64,000 nucleotides of DNA from Powellomyces hirtus (lineage: Eukaryota > Chytridiomycota > Chytridiomycetes > Spizellomycetales > Powellomycetaceae): the NCBI GenBank assembly GCA_025526995.1, contig JAHLKG010000003.1, forward strand, positions 1,736,001 through 1,800,000, read 5' to 3'. The notes under the pieces are model-generated. The model searched no databases and had not been told where the DNA came from. It saw only the letters and a program-made list of their open reading frames with translations. Each line of letters starts with the position of its first letter. Positions within the stretch are counted from its first letter, which is position 1. Below, piece by piece: positions 1-11,256 of the stretch. The translations under genes and the position numbers were made by a program.

Positions 1-87
1 TGAGTTGATGCTTAATCGTTGTTCCCACGTATGCAAATTACAAAATACCTCTCAATTTCATCTGTTTAGCTTCGTTAAGAAACAACC

Positions 88-816
88 ATGGTTCGTCTTG
101 CAACGCTCTTGTCTGTCGTCGCTGTCTCACTTGCTCTCGTCGCGCCTGCCACGGCCTCTGAAAATGCTGTCTCCGCCGACCACCCCATCAAATGCCCCGT
201 TGCTGGAAAGGTTAGCAGAGCATGGTGTCCTAAAAGATGCTAAACGATGATGGGACACTATACTTATGCCCGCTTCTTCACGACGCACTACAGTGTCCTT
301 ACTACGAACACGCGAAGGACATCTCAAATGACAAGCACGGGGAAGAAGCGAAACACGCGGGATGCCCTCTAAAGGATGGCGGCTGCCCTTACTACTCGCA
401 ACACAAGAAGGACCATACGGTGGAGGAAACTCTTGTTACGGAAAGCGGTGACTGCCCTTTGGCGAAAAAGTGCAAGTGGTACCAGGACATCAAAGACGGC
501 AAAGCCAACGAAGTGGACTTTAGCAAGACTGACTGTCCGTTGGCTGGAAAGGTAGTACGCGTAGAGAAACGTTTCGGTGAACGACGTGCGTGAACTCATC
601 ATTTCTCTACAGTGTCCCTATTACGATGAACTGAAAAAGAATGGCACTGCAGGCGCGAGCGACTGCCCAGTTCTGCATGCTTGCCCGCATTTCACCAAAA
701 AGGATCTGGAGACCCAGCCCCATCCGCACGGACAGGCTCACGGTCACGGACACGATGCAAAGAAATGCCCGCACCTCCAGGCGCAGAAAGCTTCCCACAC
801 ACACAATGAGCTTTAA
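88..816 (+). CDS. Secreted Cys/His-rich repeat protein, three exons
   Basis: Exons 88-210, 294-551 and 613-816 join in phase 0 to a 194-aa protein. Residues 1-23 are a typical signal peptide (basic start, hydrophobic core, ending near ATAS). The mature part is built from short Cys-Pro motifs (CPYY, CPL, KCP, CPH), spaced so that many cysteines are followed by proline, and it ends in a His-rich tail (HPHGQAHGHGHD). Both introns fall at the same place in the repeat, after ...CP[V/L]AGK and before CPYY, so the exons are interchangeable modules. Cysteine and histidine density suggests metal binding or a disulfide-rich surface or secreted protein; that is inference. I do not recognise the family. 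The start is the first ATG before the signal peptide. Donors gttagc and gtagta are weak, but acceptors and phases agree. Confidence 0.72.
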
Positions 817-1180
817 GGCAGACCTCCAATGGGAGAGGACCTGCTTGCGTTTTCCCATGGTCGCTTGAAATCAGCGTTTCGTTTGTTACCGGAAGACATT
901 CACGGGTGACATCAGCACTCCGTTGTGACATGAATGCTTCGAAATAACTAGTATTGTGTTCCCGGCGTTGGACGTTTGGTGGGTGAGCTCTGGGCAGTCC
1001 GGGCCGAATCACGGCTCTTGACCGCGTGTCCGTGTTTCTGACGTTCTAGTTAGTGAGTCTCTCTTTCCTGTACCACTGTAGAAGGAGCTTTCCGTCTGCG
1101 AATGGGGGAGCCATTTGCAACCGCATACGGTCGGGGGCTCTACGCGTCTCGATGGTTTTGAAGAATATAAAATATCATTT
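817..1180. other. Convergent intergenic stretch
   Basis: This lies between the 3' ends of the Cys-rich gene and IFT46. No reading frame, RNA gene or repeat could be supported. Confidence 0.5.
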
Positions 1181-3504
1181 TCATGACGTATCAGGCGCTA
1201 CCTCGACGCGTTGCCGATGTCCAAAGTGCTGTGAGTTCTTGAATTCCAAATACAGCGTCAAAAACACATGGATGGATTCGATGAAATGACGGTCTTCTGG
1301 CTTCTTTTTCTTGTCTTTCGAGAAATAGACGGGTATGTCAATCATGTTGCAGATCAGTTGTCCATATTCCGCAAGAGTTAGGTCAATCTCGGCTGGTGGG
1401 ATGTCAACCTGGAAGAAAGGCACAAAGCTAGTCAGTATCGCCTCGGTTTGCCATCCATCTGTTGATGGAATGCGATTTCATTACCTCCCCAGATTGAAAT
1501 GCCCGTTCAACCTCCTCCGGCCATTGCTCCATCAGCGTCTCGATATCAGGCATCGCCTTGACATAATGCACGCTATCCGGCAACTTGTGCTGATGCAGAT
1601 TAGTCATGTTACTTATCCACTGATTGAGCGCCTTCTGGTGGGTTGCTCGCGTCGCCTCCGACGACGTCGCACTCAACGGGATCGATCGGATTTTTGTCGG
1701 TGACAGGTGTGGGGTCACCATTTGGGATTTGTGCAACGCGCGAATGTGTAAGTCCAGGACTGCGGGGTCTGATTGACTCGCTGACGGTTCATCGAGGATG
1801 GTGATGCCAAGATTCGGCAGTGTGGCTGGGTAGACAGCCGTGTTGGTGTCGGGGAAGCGGGAGGGTGGGACAACCTAGATTGGTGTGACCGAACGCAACT
1901 ATTAGCGGGGGCGAATGTGGGGGTGGGGTAGTGGGGTAGTGGAGTAGAGTACCTTGATCATGGGATCAATATCGCCGATACACGGCATGTATTCAGGTAA
2001 GAAGCACTGCAGTTTCTGCGGTAATTCACATTCCTGGGGTTGGTACGTGCCAATAAACGCAAACAGCTCGGTATACTCTGAGCTTGTAGACCACGACTCG
2101 GCGTGGGAGACACCGGCTGGTTGTGTGGCCTCTGGAAATATGATTTCACTGCTGGATGGAATACATAACTGTCAGCTGCTATTGATTGTAAATAAGGCGC
2201 GCGACAACACTTGCGTTTGGTGTGTGCTGTCTTCGCTACTGTTCTGGTTTTTAGGCAGGGAGTCGAACAGTTGCGGGCGAGATGATTCTGGACGTTGTTG
2301 TTGGGACTTGATGATGGGACTGTGGCTGGCACCACTGATTTCGGCGCTTTCCACTTGTTGCATGTACATGTCCAGATTGTCTTCTTCTTCGCTGTCGTCC
2401 TTTTGCAACTGAAAAGGGGGCTCTATCGTGAGTTCCCGAGATTCATGCATGTCCATGTGTTGGAGTGTCTCGAGCATACCAGTGAATGCCGGGGGACGGA
2501 CCTACGTGCGCTCTCGGGGCGGTGCGTCCGCCGTGGTGGTTGGGGGTTGGATTGTTGTGCTAGTTGTTGAGTGGGTGGGGATGACGTGGTGTTTCTGGAG
2601 TTTTTGGTGGCCAGACCAGATGGTTGCGGGAATCCGTCATCATCATCGTCCTCGTCATCCTCATCGGCGTGATCATTGTCTTTACTTCTCTGACCAGAGT
2701 ATGAAGCAGAAGAGGCCATTTCTTTGGTAGGTCCCAAGCTTGCATTTGAGGCGAGGTTCGTAGAAAGATTGGAGTCTGTGACCAGGCCCCCTTTCAGTGC
2801 TGACGCTCTGTAGGAAGCCTTCACTCATCAAACATCAGCACCATTCCCCACCATTACACCATCTTTCCTGCCTTCATATCAACTCACCGAATCCTTATCA
2901 GCCACCTTCTCATCCGCAGTCAAATCATGCAACGCACCACTCCGATCAATCACTGACTCCCGCAGATTGGCCGCCACGTCCAGCGGCAACTCGTCATGGC
3001 TGACATGCTCGCGGGAATTGTAGAGTTGGTTGCGAATCCGATTGCGGGAACTGCCGAGCTCGTTGCTGTTGGGGAGGTTGGTATCGTTGTTGCTCAGCAG
3101 GTTGGATTCGGATTTGGTGGGGATGGCACTCCGCATGGCGCTGAATGGCCGGATTTGGGGCTCGATGCCGGCGGCGAGGTCACTTTGGAGTCTGGAAAGT
3201 TTTTATCAGATTTAACGAGTCAAAGGTCGTGGATTGTATTAACCATATTTTTGCTTCTGATGCGAGGTATGTTGCAAAATGCTTACTTTCTAGCATATTT
3301 CTCATCCTCCTCGATAGCCAAAACCCGGGCCAACAACTCATCGTCAGAAGTCTGGTCTGCGCGGGCGAGCAACTGGCTTGTTGACGGGCGGGTGGAGTAA
3401 CCTTGCCTGCGAGATGAACTGCCACCACCGCCCGCCGCGCCTCCGGAGCCTGTTCGGCGTGCTCTGGATGACGAGTCATCGTCATCGTTTGGTTGTTGGA
3501 ACAT
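1181..3504 (-). CDS. IFT46: Intraflagellar transport protein 46 (IFT-B)
   Basis: Seven exons on the minus strand (3504-3287, 3191-2888, 2818-2480, 2408-2240, 2131-1953, 1874-1485, 1408-1181) sum to 609 codons (608 aa). The C-terminal half matches IFT46 closely: TELFAFI, FLPEYMPCIGDIDPMIK, LGITILDEPSASQSDP, SVHYVKAMPDIETLM, LTLAEYGQLICNMIDIPVY and LEFKNSQHF, in the family order. IFT46 is a core IFT-B subunit that carries flagellar cargo such as outer dynein arms. The first ~350 residues are acidic and Ser/Asn-rich low-complexity sequence, making the protein about twice the usual length. The start is the ATG at 3504, because the frame has a stop shortly upstream. The intron joining exons 4 and 5 is chosen by phase and has a weak donor (gtagcg). 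The other donors are close to consensus (gtaagc, gtgagt, gtatgc, gtactc, gtaatg). Confidence 0.9.
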
Positions 3505-4786
3505 GTTGGATTGTGAATTTAATGGGTCTGTTCTGGGGGTTGTTGTGCTTCGTGCCAATCATGAATATTGACGGGGTGCGGCCGAGTCGCCGGCCCCGTC
3601 AAAAAAGCTGGTTCAGACGCGACGCGGTGTTTGTCTGATTACGCGAATGACTGGCTGGCCGATAAAATATAGACATCCCGCCAATGAAAGAGGGAGCTAA
3701 GGCACATATTATTTAGGGGAAGCAGTATCTCTGTATGTAATCTACTACAGCGTGATCAAAAGAGACTATTGGAGAGGTTTGTGGCCACCATACCATAGCG
3801 TCAAGTGGAGCTGTTTTTCATTGTAGCCCACGCTGCCTTCTAATTCGAGCTTCACGTTACAACAAACACCTTTCCTTTTTCGCCTTTCGCTTCCTCTGCA
3901 CTTCATGTGCCCAGTGGTGTTTGAGTTGACGTGGTGCCCGGCTTCGCAAATTCTGCGGTCTTGTTGGTTTCTCCACCGCATGTCCGGATCATTTTTGATG
4001 AGGATGTCCCAACTGGAAGAAGGAGTCTCCGAATGAAGGTCCTCAAGCTGAATGTCGCATGTGCAAGCTGAACCTTGTCTGCAGGACCACCATGCGCGAT
4101 TTCTGCTTCTAAATGCTTTAGGTGATTTATGTGATGGGCGGCAAAACTTCTCCCCGTCCTCAAGCTGGCTGTTCAAATGACTTTCCTAGCAGGTCGGACC
4201 GGCCTTTTTCATGATTTGTCGAACCACAAAGGACTGCAGTCTGCAGTCTTGCACATCTTGCACAGCTCTAACGCAGGAATGGTGGGAAAGACTTTGCCTC
4301 AAACCAATGTCCGACTCCGACGGCGCCACTTGTTTCTCGAGCCCGTGCTTCACTTATGTAAGTGATTTCAGCTGGGTCGAATCCAGTCCCCGCGCTTGAG
4401 GGATTGCATAACTGATTTTGGCATCATTAATGTGAGGAAAGCATCAAGTTTCCTCGAGCTTTATTTTATGTTTTCACCGTTCATTTCTGCGGTCGATTCC
4501 CGTTCCGTCTTCTGGGCGTCGTCCGCAGCCATCGTGTTTTCCACAATTACAAAGACAGAGAACATCAGTTGGTGCCCATTGTGTGCAAGGATGCAACTTG
4601 CCTTGTCGGCGGGTAGTCTGTATTATGCTCGCTGTGGTTAATGAGAATCTTATGAGTCTTCTGAGTCTGATGAGTCACGGTCAAAATCGCTGTGGCTTAG
4701 AAACAAGAAATTTTGTTCAAACAACTTTCACGAAAACCCAGTGGAACTTTTAACATTTCCGTGCAAGGGTTTCCATTACACAGAAC
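3505..4786. other. Intergenic stretch without a supported gene
   Basis: This lies between the divergent starts of IFT46 and the GluRS gene. Two weak candidates exist. On the minus strand a 23-codon frame starts at 4532 with a good ATG context (MAADDAQKTERES...). On the plus strand a Cys-rich frame starts at 4210 and runs into a strong donor (gtaagt) at 4360. Neither could be extended into a convincing spliced gene. No tRNA could be folded. Confidence 0.4.
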
Positions 4787-7625
4787 ATGGCTGCCGCAAC
4801 CGACAAACAGCCAAAGGGAAAGGACCAAGGTTCCTTCGAGATCGGCCTGAAAGACGTTGTCCACGGACAGGTCGTCACACGATTCCCGCCCGAGCCGTCA
4901 GGCTACCTGCACATTGGTCACGCCAAAGCCGCTTTGCTGAACGACTACTTTGCGAAGACGTATGAGGGAAAGCTCATTGTGCGATTCGATGACACCAACC
5001 CCAGCAAGGAGAAAGTCGAGTTCGAGGAGTCGATCAAGGAGGACTTGCTGCTGTTGGGCATTAAAGCGGACCAGATCACCTATACGTCTGACAGCTTCGA
5101 TAAGCTTTATGAGTACGCGCTGCAGATGATCAAGGAGGGCAATGCTTACGTCGATGATACCGATGTGGACACCATGCGTGCTGAGCGAATGCAACAAGAC
5201 GGAATCGAGTCCAAATCGCGAAACCTGTCGATTGAGGAAAACCTGAAGCGGTTTGAGGAGATGAAGAACGGTACTGAGTTTGGATTGAAGTGCTGCCTGC
5301 GTGCAAAGATCGACATGAAAAACAAGAACAAGTGTTTGCGTGACCCAGTCCTGTACCGCTGCAACATCGCCGTACCGCATCACCGCACCGGGAACAAATG
5401 GAAGATTTACCCGATATACGATTTCGCGTAAGAGCGTCAAAGCGAAAGAGAGTCCTGGGATCTTATTAATCCCGTTTTTTTTTGTAGGTGTCCCATCGTC
5501 GACTCGCTGGAGGGTGTCACTCACGCTCTCCGAACGAACGAGTACCGTGATCGCAACCCACAGTACGAATGGATTCTCAACGCTCTCAAGCTGCGCCAAG
5601 TCCACATTTGGGACTTTAGCAGACTCAACTTTGTTTACACTTTGCTCTCAAAGAGAAAGCTTACGTGGTTTGTCGACGAGGGATTGGTGACCGGATGGGA
5701 TGACCCGCGTTTCCCTACCGTCCGCGGTATTCGTCGTCGAGGAATGACCATCGATGCTCTCCGTCAGTACATCCTCATGCAGGGTGCGTCGCAGAAGAAC
5801 TTGGAGCTCGAGTGGGACAAGATCTGGGCTTTGAACAAGAAGATCATCGACCCGGTTGCCCCGAGACACACGGCCTTGGACTCGGACAAGATGTAAGCAT
5901 TTATGCCGATTCCTTTTTTTCTCTGTTGCTGATTGTTCACTTTTCCAACTCGAAGCACTTCAGTGAAAATTGTCGGAGACGAGGTCAAGACCGAAATCAA
6001 GGAGATGCCGAAGCATAAAAAGAACCCCGATGTTGGCAACAAGCTCACCACCTTCTCCAGTGAGCTCTACCTCGCTTTTGAGGACGCCAAGACTTTGGAG
6101 GTCGGCGAAAAGGTTACCTTCATGGACTGGGGCAACTTCAACGTCGAGAAGATCCAGTGGGCGGCCGACAAGAGCCACATTGTCTTGATCGAAGTGAAGA
6201 TCAACCCGGACCTTGACTACAAGGGCACCAAAAAGATCACATGGTTGTCTCGCGCCGAAACCGGCAAAGACGAGTCGACGCCTGTGAAAGTCACGCTTTT
6301 CGACTATGACTACCTGATCACCAAGAAGAAGCTGGAGGAAACTGACGACGTCAAGAACTTTGTTACTCCTGTTACGGAGTTCAAGACTGATGCCATCTGC
6401 GACGCCAATCTCCGATCCGTCAAGAAAGGCGATATCATCCAGCTCGAGCGCAAGGGTTACTACATCTGCGACAAGCAGTTCGATGCCAGCAAACCTACCG
6501 AGCCCATCCACCTCATCTTCATTCCGGACGGCAAAGCCCTCTCCATGCAATCGAAAGCCGATGACAAGCAGCAGGATGCTGGTAAAACCGAGAAGGGTGG
6601 CCGTGAGAAGAAGTCAAAGGAGTCAAAGAAGCAAGCAAAGGCGGACAAGGCTAATGGATCATCGGGCAAGATGTACAAGGTCAACCCAGTGTACACTGAG
6701 AACCTGAACCTGGATCCCTCCAAGATCAGCAAGATGTACGTTGTGGACAACGTTTACGGAATTCAGGACAAGGACATCCCAGCTGTCGTAAGTCAAACCA
6801 TACGCTCAAATTACGCATTGTGTCAAGTGTCTCACGTTTTTTCAACATCTTCCCTCGCGCCATGAAGCAAGAAGGACCGGTCACCTCACTCCCCAACACC
6901 GACAAAGCTCCGGCACCCGAAAAGGAAAAGGTGAAGAAGGCCAAAGCCCCGAAAGCTGCTCCTGCTGCCGCCGCCCCTGAAGGTATGTAGGGCACAAAGC
7001 GACGCATGAACACACCTTACTCGAATTGTATCTCACTCCTTGGTGCCAATTTCTGCAGGCCCACAAATTTCCAAGCTCGACATCTGCGTCGGCAAGATCT
7101 TGTCTGTGAAACGCCACCCTGACGCCGACACGCTGTATGTCGAGCAGATCGACGTTGGCGAAGCCGAGCCCCGGGAAGTCGTCTCGGGACTCGTCAAGTA
7201 CATGACCGAAGACGAGATGACGGGCAAGCTGATTCTCGTATTGAAGAATTTGAAACCCCAAGCGTAAGTTATAACATTCTTCAAGAGCCCTGTGCCCAGG
7301 GTACCCAAGGTCCTGACAACTTTCCCTTTCTAGCATGCGAGGCATCAAATCATATGCCATGGTCCTCTGCGCCTCAGGCGACGACCACTCCAAGGTTGAG
7401 TTCCTCGTTCCACCCGAGGGCAGCGTCCCCGGCGACAAGGTCTATTTTGAAGGCCACGAAGGCGAGCCGGAGGCGCTCCTGAACCCGAAAAAGAAGGTTT
7501 GGGAATCTCTCCAGCCCGACTTCACCTCTGGCGCCGACCTTGTTGCCACCTGGAAGGGCCTGCCGTTCCGAACTGCCAAGGGTGTCGTGAAGGCTGCTAG
7601 CATTGTGAATGCGGAGATTAAGTAA
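4787..7625 (+). CDS. GUS1: Cytosolic glutamyl-tRNA synthetase fused to a C-terminal EMAPII/Arc1p tRNA-binding domain
   Basis: Exons 4787-5427, 5488-5892, 5956-6787, 6868-6982, 7059-7263 and 7334-7625 give 829 aa in one frame. Residues 30-600 are an archaeal/eukaryotic-type class I GluRS: HIGH box in [13 protein letters not shown], then [16 protein letters not shown], then the KMSKS counterpart [13 protein letters not shown], then the anticodon-binding beta-barrels. It attaches glutamate to tRNA-Glu in the cytosol. A Lys-rich linker leads to residues ~660-829, an OB-fold EMAPII domain ([29 protein letters not shown]...VVSGLV), otherwise found in Arc1p, AIMP1/p43 or MetRS. The N-terminal GST-like domain of yeast Gus1 is absent. 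Alternative: the last three exons form a separate gene starting at the ATG at 6862; the gtaagt donor at 6788 and the phase-0 join argue for fusion. Confidence 0.9.
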
Positions 7626-8151
7626 ATGAAATGGATAGGGAGTTAAAAATAGAGAACGTTGAAGAAGGGGGAATTGTATATTTGTACCTGATAATTGCAT
7701 GAGAGAATGAGAAGAACAATGAATCATGATCAGGGTATGCCCATTGATCGACGCTGCTGCTGTTTGGCGCACGAATCCTCATGCTGTCTAGAAATTTGCT
7801 GGTCAAATGTGACTACTGAGAACGACCGGAAGATGGTACTCCGCCGATCGGCACTGTCAACAACGGAGGGATACTGATGATTGTCATGAAAATTGGCTCT
7901 TCATCAGGCTCGGACCTGTCGGAGGACTCTGGCTCAGCAACTCGGCGGGGTAACCTCCGTCACCGACGCGTCGGTGGCGCGCCGTTTTCGTGACAGCTCT
8001 TTAAGTTCCGATGATTAGCCAGAACGAGAAAACATTCCATATTTCAGATATCAAGGTAGAGGTAGTCACAATAATGGGCGCTTAAAAAGGGTATGCAGTT
8101 GGTCTATCTCAATCAGCTACAGCTAAAGTCTATCTCATCTTCTCATCGCGT
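7626..8151. other. Convergent 3' intergenic region
   Basis: This is the 3' flank of the GluRS fusion gene and of the minus-strand LURP-one-related gene. It is AT-richer than the genes. There is a G+C-rich palindromic patch around 7950-7990 (accgacgcgtcggt). No reading frame is supported. Confidence 0.4.
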
Positions 8152-8868
8152 CTACTTCTTGTCATGGCACTTTTCGTCGAACGCCACGACCATGGCCGTC
8201 ATCAGCGCCATATCCATTCCCGGGGCGATCCGGAGGTAGTAAGTTTGCTTGTCCATGATCAGGTTCGCCATGTTCATGATGGGGCTACCAATGTCCCCGA
8301 CAATGACATAGTTCTCCTTGCCCTTGCACCCGCGGTCCAAGTACAAGACACACTTGCGGGCCATCAGGTTGGCCTTGCAAACGAGCATGCATCGCTCGCC
8401 AGAGTTGATGTCGGTGAACTTGGCGGTAAGCTTGGGCTTGAACCACGTGAACCGCTCGCAGATTACGGTGGCCTTTTCTTTGTCCCCATCGCCCTTGAAC
8501 ACGTTTTGTTTCATTCTCCACGAGATCAGTTTCTTTTGGATGTTGAAGACGGGCTCCTTGGCGACGTCCAGGAAGGTCTTTTTTCCTCGAAGACTGATCA
8601 TCTTGCCGTTCACCTTGAAGTAGGTCTGGTCGGTGTAAGGGTCCTTGATCGAGAAATCGTCTCCGGAGAAGGAGAAGCCTTTCTCTTTGAGCACCAATGT
8701 GACCTGGAAGCGCGGAAAAGATTGTCTAAGAAGCTGTTGTTGCTTTTCCACTAAATGGCGCAAAAATGTACTCACCATTTGCTGCGCGCAGAACTTGGGG
8801 TCAATGCAAGCGACAGGCTTCTCGAGAGCCGCAAGTTGGATGCCTTCGGTTGAAACTTTGTTACCCAT
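8152..8868 (-). CDS. LURP-one-related / tubby C-terminal-like protein
   Basis: Two exons (8868-8776 and 8703-8152) give 214 aa; the 72-nt intron is gtgagt...cttccag. The intron is in frame, so an unspliced reading of 238 aa also exists. The fold signature is that of LURP-one-related (DUF567) proteins: repeated beta strands with FKVNGKMISLRGKKTFLD, NIQKKLISWRMKQ, YVIVGDIGS and a C-terminal hydrophobic helix (MALMTAMVVAFDEKCHDKK). These proteins share the 12-strand barrel of tubby and phospholipid scramblases; their biochemical role is mostly unknown. The start MGNKVS could be myristoylated. The 5' side carries a TATA-like tatata near 8970. Confidence 0.8.
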   Translation of the reverse strand: MGNKVSTEGIQLAALEKPVACIDPKFCAQQMVSTFLRHLVEKQQQLLRQSFPRFQVTLVLKEKGFSFSGDDFSIKDPYTDQTYFKVNGKMISLRGKKTFLDVAKEPVFNIQKKLISWRMKQNVFKGDGDKEKATVICERFTWFKPKLTAKFTDINSGERCMLVCKANLMARKCVLYLDRGCKGKENYVIVGDIGSPIMNMANLIMDKQTYYLRIAPGMDMALMTAMVVAFDEKCHDKK

Positions 8869-10200
8869 GGTGGCTTGTCTAGTCTAGTGATTTAGTATGG
8901 ATAGTGGGTGTTCTGGTGGAGCAGTGGACAAGTTGCGGTGTTGTCGGAAGGGAGGTCATCCTGCCGCATGTTTTATATAGTCACCGAGGTATTGCCAGCT
9001 TGAGCCAAAACTTCAACAACAGCCGCTCAAGCAGCCTAAGAAGCGCAGCGACTCGTTAATTGTGGGAAAGCTTCGATGTGGGGCTCATGGGAATAAACAG
9101 AGAATTTCGTGGAGCCAGGACAAAAATAGCGTCGTGGCTACCTGGCGCCACGTTTCCCAAATTTTGTGGAAGCACAGTTACCATTTTTGTCCTAGCTGAA
9201 CCAGACAATGCTGCGGATTGAGCTGCTCAGGGTCTGGATCAGGCAGAAGCAGACATTTGGCGCTCTTCCCTCCATGGAGCCGACCCAAAATAACCCAGCT
9301 CTTTTGTTCTTTCCTCTACATTTTGTCCTCCCCACGCTGACTGCATTGATCCTCGTATAGTAATGTGCTATCAGCGCCTACCGGAGGTCATGAATCGCTA
9401 TTCAAACGTTTCTTCCTTTTTTAACCTCTGATCGATGACCGGCCGCTGCCATATGTCAATCAGGAGAGAGTAGACATTGCTCGCAGACCGTCTCTCGACA
9501 CCACTGAATGCAGTAAACATTGTTCGCGGCCTGTCCGCTCATCACCCTGTTGCATCGTTCACCGCCTCAAAATGCCATTTTTGGAAGCTTTGTTTCATCC
9601 ACATGTGCCAAGCGCCCAGGGATTATTCGAGTCGGAGTTTCGGCCTGCGTAAGCGCATTTCTTTTGGATGCAGGCTGACCAAAGCAAGTCGTCCGCGCGT
9701 CCGCCCCCTCCCAGCCATTGGTTAGATGTCATTGCCAAGTACAATGGCGACTCCGCCCGACCACGTTTCGGGCCTCGGCTATGTATACCTTGCAAGCACG
9801 TCGTATGTTCAGTGGTCCGCACTCTCCTTCGTGAAGTGGGTCAAGAACAGAATTTCGTGTTAGATGCTGAAGGTACTGCAAGGTGATGGAAGGCAGAATG
9901 TATGTCGCTTTATTCACCAGCAACTCACCGTTCAGGTTTGAAAGAGCTTCTCGACAGGGCGCTGCGCTTGGGGGTTAACCAGAGCAATGGCAGGAAGGTT
10001 TCTGGCAAGAAGGCCGCAAGATTGCTGCAGGGCTTGAAACGCGCTTTCAAATCCCTGACGTGGTCCGAGAAGTTGATCCAAGCAGCACACCAACATGAAA
10101 ACCGAGAAGGTAAGACGGCGGAGGGCTCTGTATGTTCGGTGTCTTGAACAGTCGATGGCGTTGCGGTCAATGTCAGGGCCTTTCATGTAAAGAACGCCTT
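8869..10200. other. Gene-poor upstream region
   Basis: Beyond the promoter of the LURP-one-related gene I see only short frames on both strands with no recognisable product and no consistent splice signals. No RNA gene was found. Confidence 0.4.
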
Positions 10201-10780
10201 GGCGTGCTGAAACCTCCGTAAGACCACTGGATGGTAGGGGCCGGCATGGGCAGTATGGCGCTGGCTCATAACGAGCTGGTGAGAAGATGGTTCAATCTTG
10301 CTTCCTTTTCTGCTACGGCGGTACAGATGGAGCGGGTGCGGGCTTTCCTACAGCTGGTTGACTGCGATTGAATTGGGTGTTGGTACCGAACTGGGTGTTA
10401 GTGGGAATGACCAGATGGCGTGCTGAAACCTCCGTAAGACCACGGGATGGTAGGGGCCGGCATCGGCAGTATGGCGCTGGCTCATAACGAGCTGGTGAGA
10501 AGATGGTTCAATCTTGCTTCCTTTTCTGCTACGGCGGTACAGATGCAGCGGGTGCGGGCTTTCCTACAGCTGGTTGACTGCGATTGAATTGGGTGTTGGT
10601 ACCGAACTGGATGTTAGTGGGAATGACCAGATGGCGTGCTGAAACCTCCGTAAGACCACGGGATGGTAGGGGCCGGCATCGGCAGTATGGCGCTGGCTCG
10701 CAACGAGCTGGTGAGAAGATGGTTCAATCTTGCTTCCTTTTTTGCTGCGGCGGTAAAGATGAAGCGGGTGCGGGCTTCCA
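10201..10780. repeat. 216-bp tandem repeat, about 2.7 copies
   Basis: Units begin at 10201, 10417 and 10633 with ggcgtgctgaaacctccgta. The first two are exactly 216 bp; the third stops after about 148 bp. Units differ at only a few bases (for example catgggcag versus catcggcag). Open frames crossing the units are unlike proteins, so this is treated as non-coding minisatellite DNA. Confidence 0.9.
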
Positions 10781-11256
10781 ACTCCTCTGAACCACAAATG
10801 TTTCTCGACTGTGCCTAGAAAGATATACGTATCTATACGTGCTTACCATCGTTTTTTGTTGAGCGCTAGGACTTTGAAGATTATGTTTGGAATAGGTTAA
10901 AGGAGGGATCGTTGGATCCAGTCAGATTTTCAAAATGTTCAAGTTTTCCAACCAATCCGCGATAACTGAAGAACTACCGCCGTCGGAATCCATTCAGTAA
11001 TCTTGTAGCAAAACGTATTTGCTAGACCCCTTCACCACATGCACTGCGATATCGGCCGCCTGCATATATGTCCCCGTGCCGGCCCGCGGGGCCGGTAAGC
11101 GCAAACTCCGAGAATCACGTCAAGGCAGAATTGTGGAGCCTTTTGCTTTCCAACGCTGTCAAATTCGGCAACACTGACTTTATCGCACTATGGGAAATGC
11201 AGCATCTATTTCCTGGCAACGCCGGCAGCGGGTCGTGAAGATCGGACTTTTCAGCA

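Noticed and set aside
4370..4400. tRNA T-arm-like sequence gctgggtcgaatccag.
   Set aside because: No matching acceptor stem, D-arm or anticodon arm could be placed around it.
5960..6550. A 196-codon minus-strand frame opposite the GluRS gene.
   Set aside because: Antisense shadow of a G/C-third-position-biased gene, with no recognisable domain.
6788..6867. A separate EMAPII-domain gene starting at the ATG at 6862, which overlaps a TGA read from the GluRS frame.
   Set aside because: A perfect gtaagt donor at 6788, an 80-nt intron like its neighbours and a phase-0 join favour one fused gene; kept as an alternative in the feature.
10201..10780. CRISPR-like array.
   Set aside because: Units are 216 bp, contiguous and without short repeat/spacer structure, in a eukaryotic genome.
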